From positions 1-64,000 of the forward strand of contig CADDZM010000002.1 of NCBI GenBank assembly GCA_902812345.1: a stretch of 64,000 bases of DNA, read 5' to 3'. A program made the position numbers and the translations under genes. This stretch comes from Chloroflexota bacterium (GTDB taxonomy: Bacteria; Chloroflexota; Chloroflexia; Chloroheliales; Chloroheliaceae). Below are positions 61,712 to 64,000 of this stretch, in pieces. Under the pieces are notes generated by a model. The model had not been told where the DNA came from, did no database searches, and saw nothing but the letters and a program-made list of their open reading frames with translations. The first letter of the stretch is position 1. Each line of letters begins with the position of its first letter.

Positions 61712-63949
61712 CTAGAAGTCTACTTCGCAGTTACCGGCGGAGCAGGCCAGTTCCTGGGCGGCTTTGGTGTAGTCCTCGCTCTCGTAGCGGTAGAGCTTCG
61801 AGAAATCAATGTCCGGGAACTGCGGTGCCAGGTTCTCGTACTCCTCCTTGGAGATTTCGATGTAAGGCAACTGGGCGTACTGGGCATCAAAGGCCGGTAA
61901 GAAGGCCATACCGCCAATCTGGTTGCGATGCTCCCAGATCCAGGTCAGTAAGCCCAGCACTTCATCGGGGCGGTAGGTAATCGTCACCGAGGGGTTATGT
62001 TCGGTCCAGTACAGCTTGTTCTGCAACCAGTATTCGCACTGCTCGATAGCCGAGCGGCCATTGCGGGTAATCGCGCCGTCAGGAGATTTCACCGGGAAGT
62101 GAATAACCCAGGTGTTGGCATTCTCGGCGGTCTGGCCGTTCTCCGGGTCCATCGGCACCCCGGCGTCCTTCAAAACTTTGAAGACCGGCGAGTGGGCGGC
62201 GACGCGAACGTTGCGAATGTAGTAAGGCGCCCACCGGGCGTGCAAGCCGGAAGCGCAGTCTACCAGTTGCGAGGTGTTGCCGCTGGGCTTCACGCAGGTA
62301 ACGGAAGCGGACTGGTTGATGCCGAGTTTGGCGGCGATTTCCTTGTTGGTTTCAACCGCAAACTCGCGGAGTTTGGCCTTGTATTCGGCGTTTTGAGCGG
62401 CGGGGCTGTCCAACTGGCCGGTAATATCCACCCCCAGCAGCCGCTCTTCCCGGCAGTTCTCGGCCCACTGTGGGCGCAAACCAGGGAAGTTGGTCGCCAT
62501 GGACTGGATAGAGCCGATGATGGTTGCCAGTTCAACTTTCTCCTGCAAAGTTTCGTAGGTATCGGCCTGCCGGGCCACGACCGCGCTAAGGTTGCAGAAC
62601 TGGAACGGCCGGAGAATGATTTCACCGCATGGATTGGTGCCGAACTTAATCGGGCTGCCGTTAGCGTCTACTTTCTGGCGGCGCGACGGACTCATCTGGA
62701 GCGCGTTCTGCCGGTTGAAGATGCCCGGCTCGCCGCGGCCCGATTCAACCATATCCAGCACCTGGCGCGCTACATCAAGCTGGCCCAGGCCGCCTTCCGG
62801 CCAGACCGCCGAGTTGTTGGCGTTCCAGCGCTGGCTGTCCTCATGCTCGAAATCGCCGCTCTTGGAGTTGCGCATTTCCAGGTCGTCATAATCGAAGAGC
62901 GAAATCATAGCGGTGCGGCGAACGCCACCGGAAACCGCCGCGTTGCCCACGATGCACATAATGTCGTGGGCATCAATCGGCCGCAGGAACGAGCCCTGGC
63001 GGCTCAGGAGACGAGAGCGTACGAATTCCAGGGTTGCGCGGAGCGGTTCAGGACCGGAAGCGCGGCCACCTTTGGTCTTCAAAGGCGTGCCAGCCGTGCG
63101 CAGTTGGGACAGGTCGAACTGAACGTCACCGCCATCGAACCATGTTTCTAGGCCCAGCCGTAACGCCGCCGCCCACCCTTCCGCCGAGTCCGGCACCAGG
63201 AAGGTCGGAGCCATCCGGCCAGTCTGCCGCTTGATACGCGGGAAGTTTTCAATGTACTCGCGCTCAACCGAGAAGCCGACGCCGCAACCGCTCATCGAAA
63301 TAATGAGGGCTTCCACGAACGAATCGATGCTATCTACCGGCTGGTAAGAACAGTTGTAAAGAGTGATGTTAGAGCGGCGGGCGGCCGGCCCGGCCATCGC
63401 CAGCAATCGCATCGAAGGCATTACCTTCATTTCGAGAATACCCCGGCGGACCCGCTCGTAGGTCTCGCGTTCCAGCCGGTCCCCGGCCAGTTCGTGCAAG
63501 AAGTCTACCGTGCGGTTGACTGTCTCGACCCAGGTTTCCCGGCGGCCCAGGTTGTAGTCGAAGCGAGAATATTTGTCGAAGAACTGGAACTGCTGAAGTT
63601 GGGTCGGGAAGTAGACGGCAGCTTCCTCAAAGGCCATTTTGACCATTTCTGGCACCGGGCGCTGTTCGCGCTTGCGGGCGTGTTCGGCGCGATAGAGAAT
63701 ATAGCGTTTGGCGGCTTCGAACTCACCGGCGGCCTGGAGGACCATTTCCACGATGTCTTGCACATTCTCAACAGTAGGCGGGTTCACGCCTTTTGCCATA
63801 ATGATATTGACGACGCGCCGGGCCAGTTCATCAACCGGGGCGGCCGGGGTGCGGTTAAAGCTGGCAAAGCAGCGTTCCAGGGCTTTTTCAATCAACTCAA
63901 TATCAAATTCGACGACCCGGCCGCCCCGTTTTACGATATGAGTCGGCAT
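61712..63949 (-). CDS. nrdJ: Class II (adenosylcobalamin-dependent) ribonucleotide reductase
   Basis: A 745-residue ribonucleotide reductase that makes deoxyribonucleotides with a cobalamin-derived thiyl radical. Residues about 1-90 are an ATP cone (HIVKRGGRVVEFDIELIEKA). LYNCSYQP near 199 carries one redox Cys. NPCGEIILRPFQFCNLS near 440-455 has the radical Cys, the Glu and the second redox Cys. The C-terminal tail SCSAGNC-type pair (CSAGNCEVDF) is the shuttle dithiol. No NrdB or NrdG gene is adjacent, as expected for class II. Start ATG 63949. Any cobalamin riboswitch would lie beyond the window edge. Confidence 0.95.
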   Translation of the reverse strand: MPTHIVKRGGRVVEFDIELIEKALERCFASFNRTPAAPVDELARRVVNIIMAKGVNPPTVENVQDIVEMVLQAAGEFEAAKRYILYRAEHARKREQRPVPEMVKMAFEEAAVYFPTQLQQFQFFDKYSRFDYNLGRRETWVETVNRTVDFLHELAGDRLERETYERVRRGILEMKVMPSMRLLAMAGPAARRSNITLYNCSYQPVDSIDSFVEALIISMSGCGVGFSVEREYIENFPRIKRQTGRMAPTFLVPDSAEGWAAALRLGLETWFDGGDVQFDLSQLRTAGTPLKTKGGRASGPEPLRATLEFVRSRLLSRQGSFLRPIDAHDIMCIVGNAAVSGGVRRTAMISLFDYDDLEMRNSKSGDFEHEDSQRWNANNSAVWPEGGLGQLDVARQVLDMVESGRGEPGIFNRQNALQMSPSRRQKVDANGSPIKFGTNPCGEIILRPFQFCNLSAVVARQADTYETLQEKVELATIIGSIQSMATNFPGLRPQWAENCREERLLGVDITGQLDSPAAQNAEYKAKLREFAVETNKEIAAKLGINQSASVTCVKPSGNTSQLVDCASGLHARWAPYYIRNVRVAAHSPVFKVLKDAGVPMDPENGQTAENANTWVIHFPVKSPDGAITRNGRSAIEQCEYWLQNKLYWTEHNPSVTITYRPDEVLGLLTWIWEHRNQIGGMAFLPAFDAQYAQLPYIEISKEEYENLAPQFPDIDFSKLYRYESEDYTKAAQELACSAGNCEVDF

Positions 63950-64000
63950 GCTAAGTCGGGGTTGACTATCCTGGCTACCTTCCGTGAGTACGTGCTCTGA

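Noticed and set aside
61997-63151. A 384-codon open frame on the plus strand
   Set aside because: It is antisense to the clearly identified nrdJ and has no family features.

Overview
The window reads as chromosomal DNA of a Chloroflexota bacterium. This is inferred from gene content, without a database search. It carries two giant YYY-family (Chlor_Arch_YYY/DUF2298) membrane proteins, a MalT-like STAND regulator ending in a BTAD domain, an adenosylcobalamin-dependent ribonucleotide reductase, a SepIVA-like gene beside coaD and a DUF177 gene, frequent TTG/GTG starts, and moderately GC-rich codon use. No insertion sequence, prophage, CRISPR array or rRNA operon was seen. Both tRNA genes are arginine isoacceptors (CCT and CCG).

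Layout. 0.4-9.7 kb: two tandem YYY membrane proteins; the first is fused to an N-terminal glycosyltransferase-like (GT-C) region and a C-terminal TPR tail. 9.7-16 kb: M20 peptidase, TPR membrane protein, then a leftward ggt-cyclase pair (the cyclase is frameshifted) and a NUDIX hydrolase. 16-17.5 kb: PadR regulator plus a Gly/Pro/Gln/Tyr-rich low-complexity protein behind one clear promoter with a palindromic operator. 17.5-19.5 kb: two-subunit aconitase X with a small zinc-ribbon gene. 19.7-24.7 kb: esterase, VOC protein, DUF3224 protein with a decayed partial copy upstream, principal sigma factor, DUF362 protein. 24.8-30.8 kb: malQ, a PurA-family gene that has lost canonical catalytic residues, fmdB-like gene, anchored unknown protein, gdhA. 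31-36.6 kb: tRNA-Arg, two envelope proteins, a two-subunit CoA-transferase. 37-43.8 kb: membrane protein, aldo/keto reductase, small membrane protein, and a leftward parA-parB-rRNA methyltransferase-like cluster. 44-54 kb: MalT/BTAD regulator, PhyH dioxygenase, membrane protein, SRAP protein, zinc-ribbon protein, TetR regulator with matching operators, a phosphotransferase. 54.4-58 kb: tRNA-Arg and the rsmD-coaD-SepIVA-like-DUF177 housekeeping cluster. 58-64 kb: GT-C/TPR membrane protein, zinc-ribbon membrane protein, OsmC, nrdJ.

Most of the window is central metabolism and housekeeping, with an unusually heavy load of very large polytopic membrane proteins (five genes, about 15.7 kb) that probably handle lipid-linked sugars or surface polymers. 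The loci most worth following are the PurA-like gene with residues E13, Q41 and Q in the TKLD motif, the PadR/low-complexity pair, the TetR locus with two TAACA-N2-TGTTA sites, and clusters of degenerate heptad repeats in several intergenic regions.
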